Of a stretch of DNA of 61,762 bases, positions 9,032 to 17,975 are shown in pieces (the first letter of the stretch is position 1; the number at the start of each line of letters is the position of its first letter). This stretch comes from CAZPRY01 sp964589175 (GTDB taxonomy: Bacteria > Fidelibacterota > UBA2242). The DNA is taken from positions 1 to 61,762 of the forward strand of contig CAZPRY010000025.1 of assembly GCA_964589175.1 (NCBI GenBank). Reading direction: 5' to 3'. The notes below the pieces were generated by a model that saw only the letters and a list, made by a program, of their open reading frames with translations, did no database searches and had not been told where the DNA came from. The translations under genes and the position numbers were made by a program.

Positions 9032-9666
9032 TATATCCCTCCAAAAATTCTTGAGAAAAAATTGACAAACGGGTAGATGATCGCCCCCAGTATGGAGATA
9101 CCCGTTATAAATCCAAAGAGAATGAGTCCCATCAGAACAAAGGGACCGTAGCATTCGACATCCGCCATTATCGAATCATACCGCGGCGGCAGAATTCCGG
9201 CCAGTATCTTGGAGCCGTCCAGCGGGGGAACCGGGATCAGGTTGAAGATAGCCAGGGCGATATTGATCTGCAAACTCAACTTCAGCATGACGTAAACCGG
9301 CTGGAGCAGGATGTCCGGCAGAAAACTCAAGCCGCCCGAATTGGCGACGCGCACCAGCATGCCGCTGATCAGCCCGAGTATCATGTTCGCGCCCGGACCG
9401 GCCAGCGAAACCAGCAGCAAATCGCGTTTGGGATTCTGGAAATAGTTCGGATTCACCGGAACCGGTTTGGCCCATCCGAAGCGCACGAGAAAAATCATGA
9501 TGGTGCCGATCGGATCGAGATGCGCCAGCGGATTCATCGTCAGTCGTCCGGCGTATTTTGCGGTCGGATCGCCGAGCCGGTTGGCCATCCAGCCGTGGCT
9601 GTATTCATGAAATGTAAGCGCCAGTAAAATCGGGGGTACCAGTAAGACGATTATTTGTAAATTCAT
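9031..9666 (-). CDS. Site-2 protease family (M50) membrane metallopeptidase
   Basis: A 211-residue protein with several membrane helices. The zinc motif HEYSH is at 20-24 and the second metal motif NLIPVPPLDG lies in the C-terminal half. Short M50 proteins of this kind (S2P-M50, FwdE-like, without a PDZ domain) are widespread; their substrates are mostly unknown. The start at the ATG 9666 is favoured because it overlaps the xerD stop (TAATG) and is preceded by GAGGTGG; a GTG at 9672 is an alternative. Followed by the coupled small membrane protein. Confidence 0.9.
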   Translation of the reverse strand: MNLQIIVLLVPPILLALTFHEYSHGWMANRLGDPTAKYAGRLTMNPLAHLDPIGTIMIFLVRFGWAKPVPVNPNYFQNPKRDLLLVSLAGPGANMILGLISGMLVRVANSGGLSFLPDILLQPVYVMLKLSLQINIALAIFNLIPVPPLDGSKILAGILPPRYDSIMADVECYGPFVLMGLILFGFITGISILGAIIYPFVNFFSRIFGGI

Positions 9667-10556
9667 TACCACCTCGGGTGAAAAGTTCGATGCTGTTCAA
9701 TCAGGTATTCGCGGTCCAGATGGGTATAGATTTGCGTGGTGGAAATGTCCGCATGACCCAGCATCTCCTGCACATCGCGCAGATTGGCGCCGCCTTCCAG
9801 AAGATGGGTCGCGAAAGAGTGCCGGAAAACGTGCGGACTGATATTCTTGCGAATTCCCGTCAGTTTAACGTACTCCTGGATAATCTTCCACACCCCCATT
9901 CGTGAGATAGGCGCCCCGCGCATATTCAGAAAGAGATAGTCCTTGCTCTTCTGATAGCGCGTCAACAGCGAGCGCACGGCCGTGATGTAGTTTTTAATCT
10001 CTTTGGCCGCCCGGTTGCCGAAGGGTACGACGCGCTCCTTCGAGCCCTTCCCGAAAACCCGGATCACACCCTGGTGCATAAAAATATCGGACATCTTCAT
10101 GGAAATCAGTTCGGACACACGTACGCCGGTTGAGTAGAGCGTTTCGAGCATGGCGCGATCCCGGATGCCCTTGTTTTTTTCGACATCTATCTGGGCCAGA
10201 ATGGCCTCGATTTCATGCAGATCCAGCACCTGCGGCAGCCGTCTCGGCAGGCGCGGCGATTGCAGCAGTTCGGTCGGATCGCCGGTCGTGATGTTTTCAC
10301 CCAGCAGATACCCGTGAAAGGAACGGATCGAAGAGAAATTGCGCGCCAGGCTGCGCGGTGACAATCCCAGTTCCGCCAGGCTGTTGATAAAATTCTGAAT
10401 CACGGACAGATCAATCCGGTCTGGTCCGGAGACCCGGGTATCCTGGAGATATTGAACATAGCGGGTAAGATCGTTGCGGTAGGCGTCAATCGTATTGGGC
10501 GAAAGATTACGCTCGAGTCTGAGATAATTGATAAAATCCTGTACTAATTCCTGCAT
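9666..10556 (-). CDS. xerD: Tyrosine recombinase XerD
   Basis: A 296-residue site-specific recombinase that resolves chromosome dimers at dif. The core-binding domain covers about 1-90. The catalytic residues are all present: Arg146 in GVRVSEL, Lys170 in FGKGSKE, His242 and Arg245 in HVFRHSF, His268 in LGHADI and Tyr277 in QIYTHL. A second Xer gene in the window (33276-34190) is the likely XerC partner. It lies in the long operon between gmhA and the M50 peptidase, which fits a resident XerD and not an integrase of a mobile element. Confidence 0.92.
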   Translation of the reverse strand: MQELVQDFINYLRLERNLSPNTIDAYRNDLTRYVQYLQDTRVSGPDRIDLSVIQNFINSLAELGLSPRSLARNFSSIRSFHGYLLGENITTGDPTELLQSPRLPRRLPQVLDLHEIEAILAQIDVEKNKGIRDRAMLETLYSTGVRVSELISMKMSDIFMHQGVIRVFGKGSKERVVPFGNRAAKEIKNYITAVRSLLTRYQKSKDYLFLNMRGAPISRMGVWKIIQEYVKLTGIRKNISPHVFRHSFATHLLEGGANLRDVQEMLGHADISTTQIYTHLDREYLIEQHRTFHPRW

Positions 10557-10574
10557 GTATTGAAGTCGGTTCCA

Positions 10575-11171
10575 TCAATTTCCAAAAAGGGATTGCTCAA
10601 CCAGATCACAGATGATATGACCGATGGTGATATGGGCTTCCTGAATTCGTTGAACTTCATGTGTCGGGACTACGATAGCAATATCCGCCATGTCCGCCAT
10701 CTTCCCTCCGTCGCCGCCCGTGAAGGCGATGCACGCCATTGCCTGTCCGCCGGCGACTTCGAGGGCCCGGATAACGTTGCGCGAGTTTCCGCTGGTGCTG
10801 ATCCCGATCAGCACGTCACCCGCGCGTCCGAAGGCCTCTACCTGGCGGGCGAATATTTCGGCGAAATCATAATCGTTGGAAACGGCGGTCAGCGTGGAGG
10901 TATTGGTGTTCAGCGCCAGGGCCGGAATGGCTTTTCTCTCGAGGCGCAAACGCGAAACCAGTTCCGTCGCCAGGTGCTGGGCGTCGGCGGCGCTTCCGCC
11001 GTTGCCGCATAAAAGTATTTTACCGTTTTGCACAACGCAATCGATCAGGAGTTGAGCCGCAGCGGCGATCTCTGTTTTGCAGGCTTGGGCTACCTGAAGC
11101 TTGACCGAGGCACTTTCGTTCAACTGTTCCGTAATGATTTTTTCGAATTTATGGTTGGGTTGAGAAGCCAT
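10575..11171 (-). CDS. gmhA: Phosphoheptose isomerase (SIS domain)
   Basis: GmhA converts sedoheptulose 7-phosphate to D-glycero-D-manno-heptose 7-phosphate, the first step of heptose synthesis for lipopolysaccharide core. The product has 198 residues. The motifs LLCGNGGSAADAQHLATEL (about 53-71), GISTSGNSRNVI and the C-terminal HEVQRIQEAHITIGHIICD with its metal-binding His and Glu residues are the family pattern. It ends 18 bp before xerD and starts 3 bp after the GGGP synthase. No other heptose genes are in the window. Confidence 0.92.
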   Translation of the reverse strand: MASQPNHKFEKIITEQLNESASVKLQVAQACKTEIAAAAQLLIDCVVQNGKILLCGNGGSAADAQHLATELVSRLRLERKAIPALALNTNTSTLTAVSNDYDFAEIFARQVEAFGRAGDVLIGISTSGNSRNVIRALEVAGGQAMACIAFTGGDGGKMADMADIAIVVPTHEVQRIQEAHITIGHIICDLVEQSLFGN

Positions 11172-11174
11172 GCA

Positions 11175-11927
11175 CTAAGCAAACTCCTTGATATGCACGG
11201 CTCGCACAAACTCGTCGATCAGACCGATATTCTTGGGATCATCGAAAACATTTCCCGTCACCAGGAATTTAGCGCCGGCTTCGATTTTGGAGCGGGCGTC
11301 TTCAGGCGTACGGATGCCGCCGCCGACAATCACCGGAATATCGATATAACTGCTGACAGCTTTCACCAGGTCGGCGGGGATGGAATGATCGGCGCCGCTG
11401 CCGGCTTCCATGTACACTGTCTGCATCCCCATGTACTGGGCTGCCAGGGCGTGCGCCATGGCAATCTCGGGTTTACGCACGGGCAGTGGACGGGTGTTGC
11501 TCATGAATTCAGCCGTTGTTGTGCGTCCGGATTCGAAGAGCATATATCCGGTCGAGATCGGTTCGATACCCAGCTTCCGGATCATCGGGGCGGCGATCAC
11601 GTGATCGCCAAACAGGTAATTCGGATTCCGGCCGCTGATCAGCGACAGATATAAAATCGCGTCTGCCCGCAGGGACAGTTGCTGCAGGGAGCCCGGAAAG
11701 ATGATTACCGGCAGAGTGCTGTTTTTGCGAACCAGGTCGATCGCACTTTGAAAACCGGCATCCAGGATCAAACTACCGCCCACCAGAATTGCATCGACGC
11801 CCCGGTCGCAGATCACTTTCACGAAATCGACCAGTTCATCTCCGGTTCGCGTATCGGGATCGATCAGGACAAGGTAGGCGGCCCCTTTTTGATTCACTTT
11901 TTCGAGTAACGAATTAAAAATTTTCAT
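11175..11927 (-). CDS. Geranylgeranylglyceryl phosphate synthase-type (GGGPS/PcrB) prenyltransferase
   Basis: The family couples an isoprenoid diphosphate to sn-glycerol-1-phosphate, the first committed step of archaeal-type ether lipids. The TIM-barrel signatures are LIDPDTRTGDE near the N-terminus, IIFPGS, the phosphate/glycerol loops GYMLFESGRTTTAEF and YMEAGSGADHS, VGGGIRTPEDA and VTGNVFDD at the end. The 250-residue length and the sequence fit the group II enzymes of archaea and FCB bacteria better than Bacillus PcrB. The prenyl length cannot be read from the sequence. It overlaps gcvPA by 4 bp (ATGA). No G1P dehydrogenase or DGGGP synthase is in the window. Confidence 0.88.
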   Translation of the reverse strand: MKIFNSLLEKVNQKGAAYLVLIDPDTRTGDELVDFVKVICDRGVDAILVGGSLILDAGFQSAIDLVRKNSTLPVIIFPGSLQQLSLRADAILYLSLISGRNPNYLFGDHVIAAPMIRKLGIEPISTGYMLFESGRTTTAEFMSNTRPLPVRKPEIAMAHALAAQYMGMQTVYMEAGSGADHSIPADLVKAVSSYIDIPVIVGGGIRTPEDARSKIEAGAKFLVTGNVFDDPKNIGLIDEFVRAVHIKEFA

Positions 11928-13270
11928 TGTGCATACTTTGATAAAAACTTAACGAAATCATCCATCTCTTGTCGACTTCTTTTTTCGGTCACCGCAATCA
12001 GGAGCAGGTTTCTCCACTCCGGCCGAAAGCAGCCCAGATCGATCCCGGCAAAAATTCCGTTTTGCAGGGCTTCAGCTATAATCCGTCCGGGCGCGACCGG
12101 GGTTCGAACCACAAATTCCTTAAAGAAGGGTGCCTCTTCGAAGGCCAGCTCAAAACCGGGTAGTGCCGCAATTTTCTGCGCCAGATAATGACTGTTGTTC
12201 AGGCACAGATTTGCGACTTGCCGCATCCCCGTTTTACCCAGTAAGGCCATATAGATCGTAGCCGCCAGCGCCATCAAGCCCTGGTTCGAACAGATGTTGG
12301 ATGTTGCCTTTTCCCGGCGAATATGCTGTTCGCGGGTTTGCAGTACCAGAACATAGCCGCGTTTGCCGTCGATATCCTCCGTCTCTCCGACAATCCGTCC
12401 GGGCATTTTCCGGATCAGATCGTTCCTGGCAGTAAAAATTCCCAGGTAAGGGCCGCCGAAAGACTGGTGAATTCCCAGCGGCTGGCCTTCAGCGACGGCG
12501 ATATCCGCACCCAGTTCACCAGGCGTTTTAAGCAGGGCGGCCGAGACCGGATCAACAGAGAGAATCAGCAACGCTTTCTGTTGCCGGGTGAGTTCAGCGA
12601 CGCCCGCCAACTTTTCGATGTTGCCGAAGAAATTCGGTGATTGAACCAGCAGCGCCCCGATACCGGCCTGCAGTTGACCTTCCAGCCCCTTAAAATCGGT
12701 TAGACCGTCCGAGACCGGCAGCATCACGATTTCGATGTCACGGTTTCCCACATAGGTCAGCAGGACATCCAGAGCTGCCGGATGAATCAGGGGCGACACC
12801 AGAATTCTTTTTCTGCCGGTAATGCCGGCGGCCATGATAGCTGCTTCAGCTAGTGCAGTTGCCCCATCGTACATCGAGGCGTTGGCAACCTCCATGTCCA
12901 ACAGATGACAAAGCATCGACTGGTATTCGTATATGGATTGCAGGGTACCCTGACTCACTTCCGGCTGATAGGGTGTATAGGCCGTGTAAAATTCCGATCG
13001 GCCAATTAGAAAGTCAACCACGGCAGGGACGAAATGATCGTAGGCGCCGCCGCCCAGGAAAGAGACGTTTTCACCGGAATGTTTGTTTTTCCCGGCCAGG
13101 CTATGCATGTGTTTAACCAATTCCGGTTCCGAGAGCGGTTCCGGCAGATTGATATTACATTTCTGCATGATAGAAGCCGGGATATTTCCGAGCAGGTCTT
13201 CAAAGCGCTGGATACCGAGAACCTCGAGAATTTCTCTCTCCGTTTCCGGGGTATTGGGAACATAGTGCAT
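11924..13270 (-). CDS. gcvPA: Glycine dehydrogenase (decarboxylating) subunit 1
   Basis: The N-terminal half of the P protein in organisms with a split glycine decarboxylase. It has 448 residues and opens with the typical HYVPNTPETEREILEVLG. SFLGGGAYDHFVPAVVDFL (near 70-90), TPYQPEVSQGTLQ and NASMYDGATALAEA follow. The PLP lysine lies on the other subunit (gcvPB), which is not in this window, nor is gcvT. It starts 3 bp after gcvH, so the H and P1 subunits are made together. Confidence 0.95.
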   Translation of the reverse strand: MHYVPNTPETEREILEVLGIQRFEDLLGNIPASIMQKCNINLPEPLSEPELVKHMHSLAGKNKHSGENVSFLGGGAYDHFVPAVVDFLIGRSEFYTAYTPYQPEVSQGTLQSIYEYQSMLCHLLDMEVANASMYDGATALAEAAIMAAGITGRKRILVSPLIHPAALDVLLTYVGNRDIEIVMLPVSDGLTDFKGLEGQLQAGIGALLVQSPNFFGNIEKLAGVAELTRQQKALLILSVDPVSAALLKTPGELGADIAVAEGQPLGIHQSFGGPYLGIFTARNDLIRKMPGRIVGETEDIDGKRGYVLVLQTREQHIRREKATSNICSNQGLMALAATIYMALLGKTGMRQVANLCLNNSHYLAQKIAALPGFELAFEEAPFFKEFVVRTPVAPGRIIAEALQNGIFAGIDLGCFRPEWRNLLLIAVTEKRSRQEMDDFVKFLSKYAQ

Positions 13271-13273
13271 GGT

Positions 13274-13651
13274 TTAACTCAATAGTTTCTTATAGTCTTC
13301 CGGACTCATCAGTTGATCAGCTTCGCCTGGATTTTCCATCTTAATCTTGGCAAGCCAGCCCTCGCCGTAAGGGTCTTTATTGACCAATTCGGAGGCGTCC
13401 TGGAGGGCTTCGTTGATCTCCACGACTTCACCGCTGACCGGGCTGTAAAGATCGGCGACGGTCTTCACGGCTTCAATCGTTCCGATGGCCTCACCTACCG
13501 TCGCGCTGTCCCCGACCGACGGCAATTCCAGATAGACAATGTCTCCCAGTTCACTCTGCGCATAATCGGTAATCCCGATCGTCGCCATGTCTCCTTCGAC
13601 CAAGGCCCACTCGTGATCTTTTGTATACTTCAAGTTCTCGGGTACGTTCAT
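13274..13651 (-). CDS. gcvH: Glycine cleavage system H protein
   Basis: The lipoyl carrier that shuttles the aminomethyl intermediate between the P, T and L proteins. It has 125 residues; Lys63 in GTIEAVKTVADLYSPVSG is the lipoylation site. A strong ribosome binding site, AGGAGGT, precedes the ATG. gcvPA follows after 3 bp; accC lies 26 bp upstream. Confidence 0.96.
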   Translation of the reverse strand: MNVPENLKYTKDHEWALVEGDMATIGITDYAQSELGDIVYLELPSVGDSATVGEAIGTIEAVKTVADLYSPVSGEVVEINEALQDASELVNKDPYGEGWLAKIKMENPGEADQLMSPEDYKKLLS

Positions 13652-13677
13652 ATCATCGACCTCCTATAGGTTGGCTT

Positions 13678-15018
13678 TTAAAACTCAAAGGAATTTAAAA
13701 AACTTGTATTAAAATCGCCCGTACGAAACGCATTGTTTTTCAAAATTGCACGATGAAACGGAATGGTAGTCGAAATGCCCTCAAAAATCGTCTCTTCCAG
13801 GGCTCGTTCCATCCGAACGATAGCCTCTTCCCGATCCTTGCCGTGCGTGATCAGTTTTCCCAGAAGCGAATCGTAGTGGGAAGGTACCTGATACCCGGCA
13901 TACACGTGGGTATCCATGCGGGTGCCGGGGCCGCCCGGCGCATGAAAAGAGGTGATTTTACCCGGTGAAGGACGAAAGTTTTTATAAGGATCTTCGGCAT
14001 TAATGCGGCATTCGATGGCATGCCCGCGCAGGTGGAAATCCTGCAGCCATTCGGAACATTTTTTATCGTTTGCCAGGAGTATCTGCTCTTTGAGCAGATC
14101 GACATCGGTCACCATCTCCGTAACCGGGTGTTCTACTTGAATCCGGGTATTCATTTCCATAAAATAGAACTGATTGTCCTGATCCAGTAAAAATTCCACC
14201 GTTCCAGCGCTGCTGTATCCGACGGTTTTGGCCGCCCGGACAGCGGTTTCACCGATGCGGCGGCGCAATTCGGGATCGACGGCTGGCGAAGGAGATTCCT
14301 CGATCAGCTTCTGATGCCGACGCTGGATGGAACATTCGCGCTCGCCGAGATGGACCACGTTACCATGATTATCCCCGAGGATCTGAATTTCGATGTGACG
14401 GGCATTTTCGACCACTTTCTCGACGTACAGATTCGGGTTTCCAAAGGACGAGCGGGCTTCCTCACGCGCCATCATATAGGCTTTTTCGAGTTCGGAGTGA
14501 TCCGAGACGATCCGCATGCCCCGGCCGCCGCCGCCGGCGCTGGCTTTCAGCAAAACGGGATAGCCGACCTCTTTGGCAATTTTTTCCACTGATTTAAAAT
14601 CGGGAACGATATCATCGCTGCCGGGAATCACCGGCACGCCGGCATCCCGCATCGTCTTCTTCGCCTGGGCTTTATCGCCCATCATACGAATAACTTCCGG
14701 TTTGGGGCCGATAAAATTGATCTCGTTATCCCTGCAGAGAAGCGCAAAATCCGCGTTTTCGGCCAGAAAGCCGTAGCCGGGATGAATCGCATCTGCATTC
14801 GTCACTTCGGCGGCGCTGATGATGGCCGATTGTTTCAGATAGCTCGCGCCGCTTTCGGCCGGGCCAATGCAAACGGCTTCATCCGCAAAACGGACGTGGA
14901 GGGAGAGGGTATCCGCCACCGAATAGATCGCCACCGTGGCGATATTCAATTCCTTACAGGCACGAATAATTCTCAGTGCTATTTCACCACGATTGGCTAT
15001 TAGAATTTTTTTGATCAC
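13678..15018 (-). CDS. accC: Acetyl-CoA carboxylase, biotin carboxylase subunit
   Basis: It carboxylates biotin on AccB with bicarbonate and ATP, the first half of malonyl-CoA synthesis. The 446 residues start ILIANRGEIALRIIRACKE; the ATP-grasp glycine loop KASAGGGGRGMRIV is at about 161-174 and the active-site block EMNTRIQVEHPVTE at about 288-301. The length and colinearity match AccC. It lies between accB and gcvH in the operon. The carboxyltransferase genes accA and accD are not here. Confidence 0.97.
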   Translation of the reverse strand: MIKKILIANRGEIALRIIRACKELNIATVAIYSVADTLSLHVRFADEAVCIGPAESGASYLKQSAIISAAEVTNADAIHPGYGFLAENADFALLCRDNEINFIGPKPEVIRMMGDKAQAKKTMRDAGVPVIPGSDDIVPDFKSVEKIAKEVGYPVLLKASAGGGGRGMRIVSDHSELEKAYMMAREEARSSFGNPNLYVEKVVENARHIEIQILGDNHGNVVHLGERECSIQRRHQKLIEESPSPAVDPELRRRIGETAVRAAKTVGYSSAGTVEFLLDQDNQFYFMEMNTRIQVEHPVTEMVTDVDLLKEQILLANDKKCSEWLQDFHLRGHAIECRINAEDPYKNFRPSPGKITSFHAPGGPGTRMDTHVYAGYQVPSHYDSLLGKLITHGKDREEAIVRMERALEETIFEGISTTIPFHRAILKNNAFRTGDFNTSFLNSFEF

Positions 15019-15048
15019 TATTTATCGAATTAGACTTTTGCCGCTTCG

Positions 15049-15531
15049 TCAGGATTTCTCGATGACAAAGAGGGTTTGATTGTATTCTACCGGATGAGCA
15101 TTTTCCGCGATAATCCGTACCAGTTTACCCGCGTGCTCGGCTTCTATGACATTCATGATTTTCATAGCTTCGATGATACAGAGCGGTTGCCCCAGCGACA
15201 CTATATCCCCAACCCTCGTATAGGGTTCCGCATCCGGCGCAGGCGCACGGTAGAAAGTACCCACGATGGGGGATTTTACCTCAATTTGATTCTCCGACAG
15301 TTGGATTTCGTCTTCGTCCGATGGTTCCGGAACTGCAGTCGGGGCTGGTAAAGCCGTTACGGGCGGCTGCGGAATATATTCATGCATATGGGCCCTGCCA
15401 TTCTTACCAGACTCCCGCTGAATGCCGGATTTGGAAATTCGGATCCGCATACCGAACCGGGAGATTTCGATTTCTTCGATCTGATGCGATTCGACAACCT
15501 TCACCAGTTCAAGCAATTTTTTGGTATTCAT
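15049..15531 (-). CDS. accB: Biotin carboxyl carrier protein of acetyl-CoA carboxylase
   Basis: A 160-residue protein: a short N-terminal helical domain, a Pro/Ala-rich linker (about 52-72) and a C-terminal biotinyl domain with Lys124 in EAMKIMN, the biotin attachment site. It precedes accC by 30 bp and follows efp by 13 bp, the very common efp-accB-accC order. Confidence 0.96.
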   Translation of the reverse strand: MNTKKLLELVKVVESHQIEEIEISRFGMRIRISKSGIQRESGKNGRAHMHEYIPQPPVTALPAPTAVPEPSDEDEIQLSENQIEVKSPIVGTFYRAPAPDAEPYTRVGDIVSLGQPLCIIEAMKIMNVIEAEHAGKLVRIIAENAHPVEYNQTLFVIEKS

Positions 15532-15544
15532 CGCGCCCCTGTGG

Positions 15545-16108
15545 TTATTCTTTTACGCGCTCACAGTACTTACCCGATCTTGTATCAACCCGAATTTTAT
15601 CGCCCACTTCAATAAAAAGAGGAACGGGAACGCTGCTGCCTGTCTCTACGATAGCCTGTTTGGAGCCGCCGGTGACGGTATCGCCTTTCATCCCGGGTTC
15701 GGTTTCCGTCACTTCCAATGTGACGAAGACAGGGATATCGATATCGACCGGAGTACTACCGTCAAAGAGGATCTTCACGATTGCGTTTTCTTTGATAAAT
15801 TTTGAGGCTTCCCGAAATATTTCGATGCCCAGCGGTATCTGTTCGTAGGTCTCGGTATTCATAAAAATGAAGTGATCCCCTTCTTTATACAGATACTGCA
15901 TCTCCTGGGCTTCCAGTCGGACGACATCCAGTTTTTCTCCGGACCGGAAGGTATTGTCCAGTACCTGTCCCGTTCGAACATTGCGCAATTTTGTTCTGAT
16001 TTTGGCACCGCCGCGGGCCGTTTTGATATGTTGAAATTCGATAATTGTTACCAGTTCACCGTTCAGATTTATAACTAGTCCGTTTCTTATGTCCGTTGTT
16101 GAAGCCAA
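15545..16108 (-). CDS. efp: Translation elongation factor P
   Basis: It relieves ribosome stalling at polyproline stretches. The 187 residues have the KOW-like N domain and two OB domains ending near the C-terminal GDKIRVDTRSGKY motif. The start is a TTG with a strong AAAGGAG six bases upstream. The tip of the first domain reads KTARGGAK where K34-type factors have KPGKGQAF; the modified-residue position appears to be occupied by Arg32, not Lys. It is the first gene of the long minus-strand operon. Confidence 0.95.
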   Translation of the reverse strand: MASTTDIRNGLVINLNGELVTIIEFQHIKTARGGAKIRTKLRNVRTGQVLDNTFRSGEKLDVVRLEAQEMQYLYKEGDHFIFMNTETYEQIPLGIEIFREASKFIKENAIVKILFDGSTPVDIDIPVFVTLEVTETEPGMKGDTVTGGSKQAIVETGSSVPVPLFIEVGDKIRVDTRSGKYCERVKE

Positions 16109-16145
16109 GCAATACTCCTTTCAGTTTACTCCCATTTGGATTTGA

Positions 16146-16174
16146 AATTTACGTGCTACTCCCCTTAGTGTCAA
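16146..16174 (-). promoter_or_regulatory. Sigma-70-type promoter for the efp operon
   Basis: Read on the minus strand, TTGACA (16169-16174) is followed after 17 bases by TAAATT (16146-16151). The -10 box ends about 37 bases upstream of the efp TTG start codon. The -35 box is a perfect consensus. It is a prediction from sequence only. Confidence 0.55.
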
Positions 16175-16278
16175 CCTAATTTTAGACACACCGGACGCGT
16201 CCTTCTAAAGAGAATTCATGTAAATTTTAGATCGTAATTTACTTTGGTGAATCCTCAAGTTATTTTAGATTCCGGTTG

Positions 16279-17940
16279 ATGTATGTGAATCCGGATTTTA
16301 TTGGACCCATTGAACTCCTGACGCTGCTTGTCCCAATCTTCCTGTACGCCGAAGTTCACTTTCGCCTGCCGTTCTTCGCCGGACGCATTTTTAAAAGACA
16401 ACCGGAGATTCTGTTCGACTTACCCTATCGAATTGAAGCTGCTGACCTCCCGATTTTATTTTTGGTAAAAGATGCCGATCGTTTCCCGATCCACCTGTAT
16501 GAGGTGGCGATCTTGCTTAAAGATAGTAAATCCGGAGACCTCAGGGAACATTTTTCTTTCGTTGAAGAGCAGGTGATCCAAAAAAAATGGTTCCACAAGG
16601 TCTACCCGATTCCGGTAAGCCGCTACGCAAGCCAAACGCTGCGCGTTGAATGCCGGGCTACGGTCCGAATTGGAAGCCAGGTGATCACGGTCCGAAACGA
16701 CAATTACCGGGGGCTTTCGCATTCGGATTTTCAGACATTCATCGATACCGAAACGCTGCCCGGTCCGCCCGGCTGGATCGCCGGTGATCTGCATTGTCAC
16801 TCGGCCTGGACGGAGGACCAGGTAGAATTCGGCGTACCGGCCGAAGCTATCTATCCCCTCGCTAAAGCCCTGGGACTCTCCTTCTGCGCCCTGCTCGATC
16901 ATTCTTACGATCTCGACGATAAACCGGGGTCCTGGACCGAACCCGACCCGGATTTACAACGCTGGAGCGCATCCCGGAAAATGATCGCCGGCCTGAACCG
17001 TGAGCAGTCCGATTTTCTGATCATCCCCGGCGAAGAGGTCTCCGCGGACAACGGCTTAGGCCGAAATGTGCACCTCGGCGTTCTGAACCATCCCGATTTT
17101 TTTCCGGGTTCCGGCGACAGCATGGAGATTTACCTGCGGTCCCGTAGCGAATCGCATTACGCTCACATTCTGGAGCAACTCGCCGACGATGCCATGGCTT
17201 TCGCGGCTCACCCCCTCGCACCCACGCCTTTTCTCCAGAGACTGCTGATTTCACGCGGAGCATGGAACCGGCATGATTATCATCGCAAGTTATCCGGTTT
17301 TCAGATTATAAATGGTGTCCCCGGCGGGGAGATTCGAAACGGAAAATCGGCGTGGATTCGCCAGCTTCTACACGGTCGGAAGGTTTTTATTTACGCCGGT
17401 AATGATTCCCACGGTAATTTTAACCGCTTTCGCCAGGTTAAGCTGCCGCTCTGGAAACTGCATGAACATCAGGTGCAGCTCTTCGGGCAGTTTATCAACT
17501 ATGTTCGAACGGATATAAACTCAGGCCTTCCGGCGCTAATCCGGGCACTTCGAAGCGGGCACTCGATTGTCTCCAACGGCCCCTTCGTTGCCCTGGAATT
17601 GGAAAACGGGAACGGTGAAATTTGCTGCACCGGCCAGACGCTTGTGGCCCTCCCCCTCCGAATTCATGTAATTGCCCGATCCTCTTCATTCTTCGGTTCC
17701 CTGAAAGAAATCCGCATCTTTCAGGGCGATTTGCTTAAGCAGGAGGAGCAGCAGCTCCCGGTCGTTTATTTAAAGAATCACATTTCAGAATACCAGGGAC
17801 AGATCGCTACAGCCCAGCTGCCCGACAGAGGCTATTTACGTGCGGAAGTCAGTACCCATACAGGGAAATTCGCGCTGACCAATCCAATTTGGTTTGAACA
17901 AAATGCAGCAAAAAACAAAGGAGAGAACAGACTGAGCTGA
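16279..17940 (+). CDS. CehA/McbA-family metallohydrolase (PHP-type)
   Basis: A 553-residue protein. The first part (about 1-160) has a hydrophobic N-terminal segment (about 9-25) and a beta-rich region. The PHP-like metallohydrolase part starts at about 165 with GDLHCHSAWTED, which supplies His172 and His174. It continues with CALLDHSYDLDD, IIPGEEVSADN, FAAHPLAPTP and AGNDSHGNF, all typical metal ligands of the CehA/McbA group. Members cleave phosphoesters or carbamates; the substrate here is unknown. The ATG at 16279 is chosen over the TTG just before it. It diverges from efp and stands alone on the plus strand. Confidence 0.8.
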   Translation: MYVNPDFIGPIELLTLLVPIFLYAEVHFRLPFFAGRIFKRQPEILFDLPYRIEAADLPILFLVKDADRFPIHLYEVAILLKDSKSGDLREHFSFVEEQVIQKKWFHKVYPIPVSRYASQTLRVECRATVRIGSQVITVRNDNYRGLSHSDFQTFIDTETLPGPPGWIAGDLHCHSAWTEDQVEFGVPAEAIYPLAKALGLSFCALLDHSYDLDDKPGSWTEPDPDLQRWSASRKMIAGLNREQSDFLIIPGEEVSADNGLGRNVHLGVLNHPDFFPGSGDSMEIYLRSRSESHYAHILEQLADDAMAFAAHPLAPTPFLQRLLISRGAWNRHDYHRKLSGFQIINGVPGGEIRNGKSAWIRQLLHGRKVFIYAGNDSHGNFNRFRQVKLPLWKLHEHQVQLFGQFINYVRTDINSGLPALIRALRSGHSIVSNGPFVALELENGNGEICCTGQTLVALPLRIHVIARSSSFFGSLKEIRIFQGDLLKQEEQQLPVVYLKNHISEYQGQIATAQLPDRGYLRAEVSTHTGKFALTNPIWFEQNAAKNKGENRLS

Positions 17941-17949
17941 ACTCTCCTT
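17908..17949 (-). terminator. Intrinsic terminator for the 18660-17976 minus-strand genes
   Basis: Arms AAGGAGAG (17918-17925) and CTCTCCTT (17942-17949) pair. On the minus strand the stem is followed by a T-rich run (the A-run at 17910-17919 of the plus strand). It overlaps the last codons of the converging CehA-type gene. Confidence 0.6.
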
Positions 17950-17975
17950 GCCCATCAAATTCGATCCGGAACAGA

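Noticed and set aside
9666..10556. Integrase of a mobile element at the xerD gene
   Set aside because: It fits a resident XerD by length, motifs and operon position; no element boundaries surround it.
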